From CAZOSF01 sp964582415 (GTDB lineage Bacteria; Bacteroidota; Bacteroidia; Flavobacteriales; Flavobacteriaceae): 64,000 nt of DNA. The stretch covers positions 1 through 64,000 of the forward strand of contig CAZOSF010000001.1 in NCBI GenBank assembly GCA_964582415.1, in the 5' to 3' direction. Below the pieces are notes generated by a model. The model saw only the letters and a list, made by a program, of their open reading frames with translations, was not told the origin of the DNA and did not search any database. The position numbers were made by a program, and so were the translations under genes. Below, piece by piece: positions 34,421 through 42,032 of the stretch; position 1 is the stretch's first letter; every line of letters starts with the position of its first letter.

Positions 34421-35944
34421 ATGGCCTCCAAAGTTCGCGTTCGATTTGCTCCCAGCCCTACTGGTCCACTTCATATCGGTGGAGTACGAACAGCATTATT
34501 CAATTATTTGTTTGCCAAAAAGCATCGTGGCGATTTCATACTTCGCATTGAAGATACCGATCAAACACGTTACGTAGAGGGGGCCGAAGCCTATATCATT
34601 GAATCTCTCCATTGGCTGAACATTCCTTTCGATGAAGGCCCAGGAAAGAACGGTGGTTTCGGGCCTTATAGACAAAGTGAACGCAAAGGCCTGTACAAAG
34701 AATATGCGGAAACCTTGATAGCCAAAGAAAAGGCCTATTATGCTTTCGATACCCCCGAAGAATTGGATGCCATTCGAAAGGAATATGAATCGGAAGGACA
34801 AACCTTTATTTATAACTGGCATAACCGGGAAAGCTTGAAAAATTCCCTAACCATAAGCCCTGAAGAGGTTGCCTCGTTGATCGAATCGGGGGCGCCCTAT
34901 GTGGTTCGATTTAAAATGGTCGATTCCGGTAAGGGGACTTCAAACAAACTTGCCGCCCATGATATTGTTCGTGGAGATTTGGAATTTGACCTGAATTTGT
35001 TGGACGACAAAGTCCTTTACAAAAGCGACGGAATGCCTACCTATCATTTGGCAAACATCGTCGATGACCGTCTGATGGAAATTTCCCATGTTATCCGTGG
35101 GGAAGAATGGCTGCCAAGCCTTCCATTGCACTTAAAACTATATGAAGCGCTGGACTGGGAGGCCCCCAATTTTGCACATTTACCGCTAATAATGAAGCCC
35201 GTAGGAAAGGGGAAATTAAGCAAGCGTGATGGGGAGGCAGGAGGTTTTCCCGTATATCCGCTGGAGTGGAAAACGGCAAAGGAAACCTATATGGGCTATC
35301 GAGAAGAGGGGTATTTTCCAGAAGCTGTCGTAAACATGCTCGCCTTACTGGGATGGAATCCGGGAACTGAACAAGAACTGTTTGACCTACAGGGTTTGGT
35401 GGATGCTTTTGATTTGTCGCGGGTGAACAAAGCAGGGGCTAAGTTCGATCCTGAAAAAACGAAGTGGTTCCAGCATTGCTATCTCCAACAAATGAAGGAA
35501 GAAGATTTGGTAGAGGACTTCATTACCTATTTGGAAGAACAGGGCATTACTCCTATCGGAAAGGAAGCTATTGTGGTGCACATGATGAAAGAAAGAGCCA
35601 CTTTTGTTTCCGATATTTGGGAGCAAGGATCCTTCTTTTATATCGCTCCTAGTGATTATGAGGAAAAAGCTGCCAAAAAGGCATTTAAAGAAGATACTGC
35701 CGAGTTGTTGTTGCAGGTAAAAACACTAATAGAGTCTCTCGAAGATTTTTCTTCAGAATCCCTTTCAAATACTGTGAAAGGCTGGATTACCGGTCATGAG
35801 ATCGGTTTCGGGAGGGTCATGATGCCCCTTCGTCTTTCCTTAGTGGGAGAAATGAAGGGTCCAGACGTTTTCGACATCGTTCATGTATTGGGAAAGAAGG
35901 AATCGATTCGAAGAATTGACAAGGCGATTCAGGTCCTTTCCTAA
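34421..35944 (+). CDS. gltX: Glutamate--tRNA ligase
   Basis: Class I aminoacyl-tRNA synthetase, 507 residues from the ATG at 34421. The HIGH motif is in RFAPSPTGPLHIGGVRTAL and the KMSKS equivalent in GKLSKRDG; RIEDTDQTR and the anticodon-binding C-terminal helices are present. It charges tRNA-Glu. The annotated open frame can begin 9 codons earlier at a TTG, but that codon overlaps the -7 promoter element, so the ATG is preferred. The next gene is convergent. Confidence 0.96.
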   Translation: MASKVRVRFAPSPTGPLHIGGVRTALFNYLFAKKHRGDFILRIEDTDQTRYVEGAEAYIIESLHWLNIPFDEGPGKNGGFGPYRQSERKGLYKEYAETLIAKEKAYYAFDTPEELDAIRKEYESEGQTFIYNWHNRESLKNSLTISPEEVASLIESGAPYVVRFKMVDSGKGTSNKLAAHDIVRGDLEFDLNLLDDKVLYKSDGMPTYHLANIVDDRLMEISHVIRGEEWLPSLPLHLKLYEALDWEAPNFAHLPLIMKPVGKGKLSKRDGEAGGFPVYPLEWKTAKETYMGYREEGYFPEAVVNMLALLGWNPGTEQELFDLQGLVDAFDLSRVNKAGAKFDPEKTKWFQHCYLQQMKEEDLVEDFITYLEEQGITPIGKEAIVVHMMKERATFVSDIWEQGSFFYIAPSDYEEKAAKKAFKEDTAELLLQVKTLIESLEDFSSESLSNTVKGWITGHEIGFGRVMMPLRLSLVGEMKGPDVFDIVHVLGKKESIRRIDKAIQVLS

Positions 35945-36618
35945 AATAGTATATAAAGTCCGAGGATAATGGTTGACGTGTTCCCTTTGAATCCTCCACT
36001 TGGCTTTTCCTCTGCCAATACCTCTTCATCGTTAAGTCGGTTTAAGAAGTTAGTTACCCCGTACTGGTATTGAAAATGAGCCCTAAAGTGTTTGGTTCCT
36101 GCGGATAATCCGGCGGCCAAATGAAAATTAACCCTAGAAACATTTGCTATATCTTCTGCTCGAACGGCATTATATCCCTCCAAGATATAATCGTTATACG
36201 ATTCGCTATTGGGCTTTAGCTTACCATTGACATTTAGAATAGGGGCAAACTCTATCCCTAGATGGTGGCGAATGATATGGTACCCCATCTGAAAACGAAT
36301 CTGAACCGCCGAAAGGGTATAGTCGATAAACTGTTCGCTATTATTTACACTAGGGTCGCTTCCTAGAATACCCACTTGGTTTTGAAAGAAGTTCACACCG
36401 TATTCTGCATAAAATCGATTATACCAATCGCCACGGCCCAGAAATCCCGCCGTGAAGCCATCACCTTGTTCTGTGGTAAATTGATCGGTGTTGATATTGA
36501 ACAGGGTGTATCCTCCGTGGATCCCAATATAGCTGTATTCTTCACGAACGCGTTGGGAAAAAGCCTGCAGGGTAACCCCTACAAAAAATGTAACAATAAG
36601 CAGGTTTTTAAGACTCAT
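35941..36618 (-). CDS. Outer-membrane beta-barrel protein (PorT/porin-like, unknown function)
   Basis: From the ATG at 36618 the protein has 225 residues: an N-terminal signal peptide ending in LQAFSQ, then alternating polar/aromatic strands (GIHGGYTLFNI, GFTAGFLGRG, YAEYGVNFFQ, IRFQMGYHII, HLGIEFAPIL, NFHLAAGLSAG) and a terminal hydrophobic LGLYILF ending in phenylalanine, as expected for an eight-stranded outer-membrane barrel. A longer frame starting at 36672 would place 18 residues before the signal peptide and is unlikely. Function is unknown; similar small barrels are common in Flavobacteriaceae. It converges on gltX, overlapping its end by 4 bases. Confidence 0.75.
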   Translation of the reverse strand: MSLKNLLIVTFFVGVTLQAFSQRVREEYSYIGIHGGYTLFNINTDQFTTEQGDGFTAGFLGRGDWYNRFYAEYGVNFFQNQVGILGSDPSVNNSEQFIDYTLSAVQIRFQMGYHIIRHHLGIEFAPILNVNGKLKPNSESYNDYILEGYNAVRAEDIANVSRVNFHLAAGLSAGTKHFRAHFQYQYGVTNFLNRLNDEEVLAEEKPSGGFKGNTSTIILGLYILF

Positions 36619-36692
36619 AGGGCATATAATTAGGCTATAAATGTAGCTTTTATTTCGTATCTTCAAAATCATTATCCACTTAAATCAAAACT

Positions 36693-37670
36693 ATGGGCGG
36701 TATTCTATTTATTCCTATTCTAATTTTTGCGTTTATGATCCTGCTGGCGTTCATCTTTATCGTCAAGCAGCAAACCGCAGCAGTAATTGAGCGCTTAGGG
36801 CGATTTCAAAGCATTAGGAACTCTGGGTTGCAATTCAAGATTCCTGTCGTCGATCGAATCGCTGGACGTATTAATTTGAAAATTCAACAATTGGATGTGA
36901 TTGTTGAGACCAAGACCAAGGACGATGTGTTCGTCCGCTTGAAAATATCTGTACAATTTCAGGTAATTAAGGATAAGGTCTACGAGGCCTTCTATAAATT
37001 GGAAAGTCCTCATGATCAAATAACATCCTATGTGTTTGATGTGGTTCGTGCAGAGGTGCCAAAAATGAAATTGGACGATGTGTTTGAGCGAAAAGATGAT
37101 ATTGCCATTGCGGTAAAAACCGAATTAAATGACGCGATGATCGACTATGGTTACGACATTATCAAAACCTTGGTAACCGACATCGATCCCGACATGCAGG
37201 TCAAGGCGGCCATGAACCGAATCAATGCCGCAGAGCGTGAAAAGGTAGCCGCTGAATATGAAGCAGAGGCAGAGCGTATTAAAATTGTCGCTAAAGCGCG
37301 CGCAGAAGCAGAAAGTAAACGACTTCAGGGGCAGGGTATTGCGGATCAACGTCGAGAAATCGCACGCGGATTGGAAGAATCGGTGGAGGTGTTAAATAAC
37401 GTGGGTATCAATTCCCAAGAAGCTTCTGCCTTGATTGTGGTCACACAGCACTATGATACCTTGCAATCGATAGGCGAAGAAAGCAACACCAATCTTATCC
37501 TCTTGCCCAATTCACCACAAGCAGGCAGCGATATGTTAAACAATATGATTGCGTCTTTTGTGGCGAGTAATCAAATAGGTGAAGAGATGAAAAAGAAAAA
37601 TCTTGAGGAAGGACTTCCGAAACGGAAAAAACGAACCCCTCCTTCCTCGGATGAGGATGTCACCTTTTAA
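36693..37670 (+). CDS. SPFH / Band 7 domain membrane protein (stomatin-like)
   Basis: A 325-residue protein with one N-terminal membrane segment (about 5-25) and a Band 7 domain (about 28-200: RLGRFQSIRNSGLQFKIP, VFVRLKISVQFQV, VRAEVPKMKLDDVFERKD). A long helical stretch rich in E/A/K follows (AAEREKVAAEYEAEAERIK). This is the layout of stomatin/paraslipin proteins that form large membrane-bound rings. In some bacteria these pair with an NfeD protease partner; none is next to it here. The gene ends at a strong bidirectional terminator shared with glnS. Confidence 0.9.
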   Translation: MGGILFIPILIFAFMILLAFIFIVKQQTAAVIERLGRFQSIRNSGLQFKIPVVDRIAGRINLKIQQLDVIVETKTKDDVFVRLKISVQFQVIKDKVYEAFYKLESPHDQITSYVFDVVRAEVPKMKLDDVFERKDDIAIAVKTELNDAMIDYGYDIIKTLVTDIDPDMQVKAAMNRINAAEREKVAAEYEAEAERIKIVAKARAEAESKRLQGQGIADQRREIARGLEESVEVLNNVGINSQEASALIVVTQHYDTLQSIGEESNTNLILLPNSPQAGSDMLNNMIASFVASNQIGEEMKKKNLEEGLPKRKKRTPPSSDEDVTF

Positions 37671-37674
37671 AATA

Positions 37675-37700
37675 AAAGGCGCCAATCGGCGCCTTTTTTA
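37675..37700. terminator. Bidirectional terminator between the SPFH gene and glnS
   Basis: GGCGCC, four bases, GGCGCC, flanked by AAAA and TTTTTT, forms a perfect palindromic stem working on both strands. It sits directly between the two convergent stop codons. Confidence 0.92.
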
Positions 37701-39374
37701 TTGCTCTATTTTTGCCCATGAATCTCGCAAGGGCACAGTTCTATTGAACACTATTTTTTCTTCCGTGGAGTCTTTGTCCACGACAAAATAACCCAAGCGT
37801 TGGAATTGGAAATTTTCTCCCTCCTTTGCCTCTTTAAGGCTTGGTTCAGCATAGCCAGTGATAACATTCAAGGATTCTGGATTTAAATATTCCATGAAAT
37901 CTCGTTCCTTATCAGCATCTGGTGCGGGCTCGGTGAAAAGGCGGTCGTACATACGCACCTCAACGGGTAAGGCATCCTTGACAGACACCCAGTGCAATGT
38001 TCCTTTTACCTTGCGCATCGAGGCTTCGGTTCCGCTTCCGCTTCGGCTTTCGGGATCATAGGTGCAATGGATTTCCAAAATATTTCCTTCTGCATCCTTC
38101 ACAACGCTTTCTGCTTTGATAATGTAAGCGTTTTTTAAACGCACTTCCTTATCGATCGACAGTCGGAAGAACTTTCGGTTGGCTTCTTCCTTAAAGTCTT
38201 CCCTTTCTATATACAACTCTTTGGAAAAGGGTACTTCGCGATAACCTGCATGTTCATCTTCTGGATTGTTTTCTGCTTCCAGCCATTCTGTTTTGCCTTC
38301 AGGATAATTGGTGATAACCAGTTTTACAGGATCTAATACTGCCATAACACGTGGCGCTGTTTTGTTTAAATCCTCCCGGGCACAGAACTCCAAATGAGAA
38401 ACATCAATTAGATTTTCTCTTTTTCCCACACCAATACTGTCGGCAAAATTGCGAATTGCTGCGGGAGTATATCCTCGTCTTCGTAATCCCGAAATCGTAG
38501 GCATTCGTGGGTCATCCCAGCCGGAGACTACGCCTTCTTGAACCAGTTTCAACAGTTTTCTCTTACTCACTACGGTATGACTTAGGTTCCTTCGGGCAAA
38601 TTCACGCTGTTTTGGGCGCAGTTTGGCTGGATCATGCACTTGATCTAGGAACCAGTCGTAAAGTTCCCTGTGGGGCAAGAATTCCAATGTACAGAACGAA
38701 TGGGATACTTGCTCCACATAATCGCTTTCCCCGTGAGCCCAGTCGTACATGGGGTAAATATGCCAATCATTACCTGTTCTATGGTGACTTTTATGAAGTA
38801 CCCTGTACATTACAGGATCCCTCATTAACATATTCGGAGAGGTCATGTCTATTTTTGCCCGTAATACATGTTCTCCTTCCCCTACTCCCCCGTTCTTCAT
38901 TTTTTCGAATAGTTCCAGATTTTCTTCCACACTCCGATTGCGGAAGGGACTGTGGGTTCCTGGCTTATTTGGAGTTCCCTTCTGTTCAGCAATAGCTTCA
39001 GAAGTCTGGGAATCTACATAGGCTTTTCCTTCCTTGATCAGTTGAACTGCCCAATCATAGAGCTGCTGAAAATAATCGGAAGCATAGCATTCATTCGCCC
39101 ATTCAAAACCAAGCCAGGAAATATCCCTTTTAATGGCGTCTACAAATTCCTGCTCTTCCTTCACGGGGTTAGTATCGTCGAATCGCAGGTTGACAGGAGC
39201 CTGATATTTCAATCCTAGGCCAAAATTCAAACAAATCGCCGAGGCATGTCCAATGTGGAGATAACCATTAGGTTCGGGCGGAAATCGGAAACACAATTGA
39301 TCTTTTGTATATCCATTCCGCAAATCTTCTTCTATGATATGCTCAATGAAATTTAGGCTTTTCTCTTCGCTCAT
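37698..39374 (-). CDS. glnS: Glutamine--tRNA ligase
   Basis: This 558-residue class I synthetase has FRFPPEPNGYLHIGHASAI (HIGH region), NLRFDDTNP, DWAHGESDYVEQVSHS, and the MSKS-like VVSKRKLLKLV. The C-terminal beta-barrel anticodon-binding domain is complete to NFQFQRLGYFVVD. It charges tRNA-Gln directly; the presence of GlnS beside GltX means the indirect GatCAB route is not needed for Gln. A TATCTTTG promoter element lies 17 bases upstream, divergent from folB. Confidence 0.97.
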   Translation of the reverse strand: MSEEKSLNFIEHIIEEDLRNGYTKDQLCFRFPPEPNGYLHIGHASAICLNFGLGLKYQAPVNLRFDDTNPVKEEQEFVDAIKRDISWLGFEWANECYASDYFQQLYDWAVQLIKEGKAYVDSQTSEAIAEQKGTPNKPGTHSPFRNRSVEENLELFEKMKNGGVGEGEHVLRAKIDMTSPNMLMRDPVMYRVLHKSHHRTGNDWHIYPMYDWAHGESDYVEQVSHSFCTLEFLPHRELYDWFLDQVHDPAKLRPKQREFARRNLSHTVVSKRKLLKLVQEGVVSGWDDPRMPTISGLRRRGYTPAAIRNFADSIGVGKRENLIDVSHLEFCAREDLNKTAPRVMAVLDPVKLVITNYPEGKTEWLEAENNPEDEHAGYREVPFSKELYIEREDFKEEANRKFFRLSIDKEVRLKNAYIIKAESVVKDAEGNILEIHCTYDPESRSGSGTEASMRKVKGTLHWVSVKDALPVEVRMYDRLFTEPAPDADKERDFMEYLNPESLNVITGYAEPSLKEAKEGENFQFQRLGYFVVDKDSTEEKIVFNRTVPLRDSWAKIEQ

Positions 39375-39391
39375 ATGTATAATTCAAGTAG

Positions 39392-39399
39392 CAAAGATA
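39392..39399 (-). promoter_or_regulatory. Bacteroidota -7 promoter element before glnS
   Basis: Minus strand TATCTTTG, 17 bases upstream of the glnS ATG. It is divergent from the folB element 20 bases away. Confidence 0.55.
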
Positions 39400-39418
39400 C
39401 CAAAACCCACTAAAAAAG

Positions 39419-39426
39419 TATCTTTG
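39419..39426 (+). promoter_or_regulatory. Bacteroidota -7 promoter element before folB
   Basis: TATCTTTG, 14 bases upstream of the folB ATG, a full TAnnTTTG match. Confidence 0.55.
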
Positions 39427-39440
39427 TAAAAACGATTTAA

Positions 39441-39800
39441 ATGAGCACGATACGCCTAAAAGACATACGTATTTTTGCCAATCACGGCTGCCTAACGGAA
39501 GAAGAAAAAATAGGAAGCGATTATCTGGTCAATCTTAAGGTAAAAGCTAATCTGGAAAAGGCTGCCCAAACCGACAATTTAGCAGACACTGTGGACTATG
39601 TCCATCTGAATAAGATTGTGAAAGAACAGATGTCCATTCGCTCGAAGTTATTGGAACACGTGGGCCGAAGAATCATCGACACCATCTTTGATGAGTTGCC
39701 TTTGGTAGAAGAAGCGGAAGTAACAGTGGCAAAAGTAAATCCACCCATTGGGGGAGATGTGGCAGAAGTGAGTGTCTCCATGAAAGCAAAACGATCGTAA
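39441..39800 (+). CDS. folB: Dihydroneopterin aldolase
   Basis: The 119-residue protein is full length for FolB. Motifs present: IRIFANHGCLTEEEKIGSDYLVNLKV at the N-terminus (with the G-C-EEE-G region), DTVDYVHL, LLEHVGRRI with the substrate-binding glutamate, and KVNPPIGGDV. It cleaves 7,8-dihydroneopterin to 6-hydroxymethyl-dihydropterin and glycolaldehyde in folate synthesis. It is followed by tRNA-Cys after a 55-base spacer and has no folate-pathway neighbour. Confidence 0.94.
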   Translation: MSTIRLKDIRIFANHGCLTEEEKIGSDYLVNLKVKANLEKAAQTDNLADTVDYVHLNKIVKEQMSIRSKLLEHVGRRIIDTIFDELPLVEEAEVTVAKVNPPIGGDVAEVSVSMKAKRS

Positions 39801-39837
39801 AACTTGGAATTCCTGTTTTGTTTCTAGGGATTCTTAT

Positions 39838-39845
39838 TATATTTG
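39838..39845 (+). promoter_or_regulatory. Bacteroidota promoter for tRNA-Cys
   Basis: TATATTTG, 10 bases before the mature tRNA 5' end, with TTTG at 39817-39820, 17 bases upstream. Spacing and sequence fit the flavobacterial -33/-7 promoter. Confidence 0.65.
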
Positions 39846-39855
39846 CCATCGCAAT

Positions 39856-39926
39856 GGCGTCTTGGCCGAGTGGCTAGGCAGAGGTCTGCAAAACCTTTTA
39901 CAGCGGTTCGAATCCGCTAGACGCCT
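39856..39926 (+). tRNA. tRNA-Cys (anticodon GCA)
   Basis: A complete 71-base cloverleaf. The acceptor arms GGCGTCT and AGACGCC pair fully; the D arm is GGCCGAGTGGCTAGGC; the anticodon stem AGGT/ACCT encloses loop CTGCAAA with anticodon GCA; the T arm is GCGGTTCGAATCCGC; the discriminator is T. The 3' CCA is not encoded and must be added post-transcriptionally. A strong terminator follows immediately. Confidence 0.96.
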
Positions 39927-39927
39927 C

Positions 39928-39957
39928 GAAAGCCTTCTTCTTGAAGGCTTTTTTTAT
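39928..39957 (+). terminator. Intrinsic terminator after tRNA-Cys
   Basis: AAGCCTTC, a short loop, GAAGGCTT, then seven Ts. The TAA stop codon of the convergent LysE gene lies within the T-run end (39954-39956). Confidence 0.9.
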
Positions 39958-40649
39958 TGGGATAAGTTCTCGATTCTCTCGGATGTGCTCGGTATGCGTT
40001 CCAATCCCTTCTTTACCTCGTTCGGAAAAATGCCCTGCACCAAAAGCGCCGCCCCAAAGATGATAATCAGTATACTCACCCACTTTTTAGTACGATAGAT
40101 AAACCGGGGGGTCAATTTGCTTTTAAGGCGTTTCGCTAAAGTGATTTTAACCAGATCGGTCAAGAAAAAAGTCGCCAAAACAGTGGAAAGAAAAAAGAAG
40201 ACGCCGTTTTCTGAAGAGGTCAATGCAGTTGCCAAAATAATGGTTCCAATCCAACCAGCCAGTACCCCAAAATTCACAAAATTGAGCAGAAACCCTTTTA
40301 AGAAAAGCCCCCAAATATTCTTTTTGACTTTCACGGCATAGTGCTCCCTTACGATCTTAATGAAGCTTTTTGCAGTTCGTATGTACGAAATGATTCCGTA
40401 GGCAATGAGCACGGCTCCGCCAAAAATCAGCACTCCTGGCTCATCCTTAATGCGTTCTAAAATCTTACTGGTACTGAAATAGGCCACCAAAATGAAGATG
40501 ATATCTGCAAACATGGCACCCAGATCAAAAAAAACGCCTGCTCTAAATCCTTTGGTAATACTGGTCTCTATAAGAGTAAAGAATACGGGGCCTATAGCAA
40601 AGGCCAACAAGAATCCGTATAGGGCCGCATATAGCAATCCGTCAAACAT
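39954..40649 (-). CDS. LysE family exporter
   Basis: A 231-residue inner-membrane protein with about six hydrophobic segments. The start GLLYAALYGFLLAFAIGPVFFTLIETSITKGFRAG carries the LysE/RhtB signature (GPxxxxxxxxxxxxG..G), followed by FFDLGAMFADIIFILVAYF. The family exports amino acids or related small molecules by proton exchange. The substrate is unknown. The start codon has no strong promoter element that I could find. Its end overlaps the terminator of the convergent tRNA-Cys gene. Confidence 0.85.
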   Translation of the reverse strand: MFDGLLYAALYGFLLAFAIGPVFFTLIETSITKGFRAGVFFDLGAMFADIIFILVAYFSTSKILERIKDEPGVLIFGGAVLIAYGIISYIRTAKSFIKIVREHYAVKVKKNIWGLFLKGFLLNFVNFGVLAGWIGTIILATALTSSENGVFFFLSTVLATFFLTDLVKITLAKRLKSKLTPRFIYRTKKWVSILIIIFGAALLVQGIFPNEVKKGLERIPSTSERIENLSQ

Positions 40650-40719
40650 CCCATAAAATTACAAATTCCTTCAAGGATGTTTAACGGATTTTAAAATAAA
40701 TTAATCCTGTTGGAATGGC

Positions 40720-41391
40720 TTACATCTTAACGATGCGTCCGCCGGCAAAGCGCTTTTCATTTACTACCTCGGGTTCTCCGTAAATGTATACGTCTCCCCC
40801 TGCGGTTATTTTTACATCTACTTTCTCTGACGCATAGACATCGGCTTCCCCTGCGGCAAGTATTCCAATTTTTGTGCGTTGGGTCTTTAGATTTTTCCCT
40901 TCGAAAATACCACCTGAATTCAAACTAATTTCCTGGTATTTAGACAATCCCGATGCCTCAATAATTCCGCCACTAACCGCTTTGATTTTTGTATGATCCA
41001 CATCTAAACCAATAACGATGCTGCCGCCTTCTTGTGCGCGTAACTCTATTTGAGGTTGGGTAAGCACAGTATTTACAGTAATTCTTGCACCTTCATTGGC
41101 GTCGATGACATCAATGTTTGTGAAGTATACTTCAATATGGGTGTCTTCTCCCCTGAAACGGGTATTTAAATTCATACGAAGTTTTAAGGTGCCATCATCA
41201 TTAATAATACGAACATCTTCGCTATGGTCTCCTTTAATTACTACGCGGTTTTCTTCAGATTGAATCAAGTTAATTTCAATCAAGTCGAATACTTTGATTT
41301 CAGAAAAGTCACCTACTTCTTTGGTGACCATTTTTTGAGCGTTCAGTAAGGTAGAACAGAATACAAACAATAAGGTGGTGTAATATTTCAT
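40720..41391 (-). CDS. Exported head-GIN domain protein (DUF2807)
   Basis: A 223-residue protein with a signal peptide ending in LLNAQ and a right-handed beta-helix-like body. The GDFSEIKVFDLIEINLIQSEENRVVIKGD stretch and the repeated strand pattern (GGIIEASGLSKYQEISLNSGGIFEGKNL, AAGEADVYASEKVDVKITAGGDVYIYG) are typical of DUF2807 putative auto-transporter adhesin head domains. It probably sits in the periplasm or on the outer surface; no anchor is seen. Function is unknown. It follows the 178-residue exported protein by 60 bases on the same strand. Confidence 0.85.
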   Translation of the reverse strand: MKYYTTLLFVFCSTLLNAQKMVTKEVGDFSEIKVFDLIEINLIQSEENRVVIKGDHSEDVRIINDDGTLKLRMNLNTRFRGEDTHIEVYFTNIDVIDANEGARITVNTVLTQPQIELRAQEGGSIVIGLDVDHTKIKAVSGGIIEASGLSKYQEISLNSGGIFEGKNLKTQRTKIGILAAGEADVYASEKVDVKITAGGDVYIYGEPEVVNEKRFAGGRIVKM

Positions 41392-41451
41392 TTTATTGGT
41401 TTTTTCTAAAGACCACCCAGCTCAAAAATTGTTACACTTTCCGGTTTTAAA

Positions 41452-41988
41452 TTATAGATTTCCACAATGGGTATTATAATATCTTCCAATATTCAACAGA
41501 TCATTTCTTCCAAAGCCCTCTTCCTCGTTTTTGATTTTCTCGACTAAACTCGGACAATCTGTAAAATACTCTTCGGCCAATTTGCTGAAAAACTTCCACC
41601 GGTTATATAAATCGGCAAACCCATCTTCTTCGGTTCTTTTCAGGTAGTAAAAAGTGGAAGAAAACGCACCATAAGCGGTTACTGTAGTCGATTGAGAAGT
41701 GTATATATTTACTTTTCCGCGGTCTACCAATTCGAAGAGATATCCCTTTTTCCCTATTGAATGAAACACCCGATTGGGTCCGTCGCAAACAACCACCACA
41801 CTGTCTAAATCTTTGCATTTGAATTTTATGGCTTTGGAAATTTTGTCTTTTTTTAGTTTAAATATCTTCCCTTTGTCCTGCCCAATGGCACCTACCGTAA
41901 CCATACCGTTGGACTCATAAACCATTATTTGTGCTTGCGATGCTCCGATGAAGAGGGTGATGAAAAACAGGAGAAAATTTATTTTCAT
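41452..41988 (-). CDS. Exported hypothetical protein
   Basis: This 178-residue protein has a clear signal peptide (MKINFLLFFITLFIGASQAQ, cleavage near residue 20) and a small mature domain with no motif I recognise. Visible features are a beta-rich N-terminal half with three lysine-rich strands (GKIFKLKKDKISKAIKFKC), an acidic helical C-terminus and five cysteines in the mature part. It lies between rnr and the head-GIN gene on the same strand. No function is proposed. Confidence 0.6.
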   Translation of the reverse strand: MKINFLLFFITLFIGASQAQIMVYESNGMVTVGAIGQDKGKIFKLKKDKISKAIKFKCKDLDSVVVVCDGPNRVFHSIGKKGYLFELVDRGKVNIYTSQSTTVTAYGAFSSTFYYLKRTEEDGFADLYNRWKFFSKLAEEYFTDCPSLVEKIKNEEEGFGRNDLLNIGRYYNTHCGNL

Positions 41989-42032
41989 GAGTGTTAGCTG
42001 TTGTTTGATTTGAAATTTTTGAAAGTTGCCAA

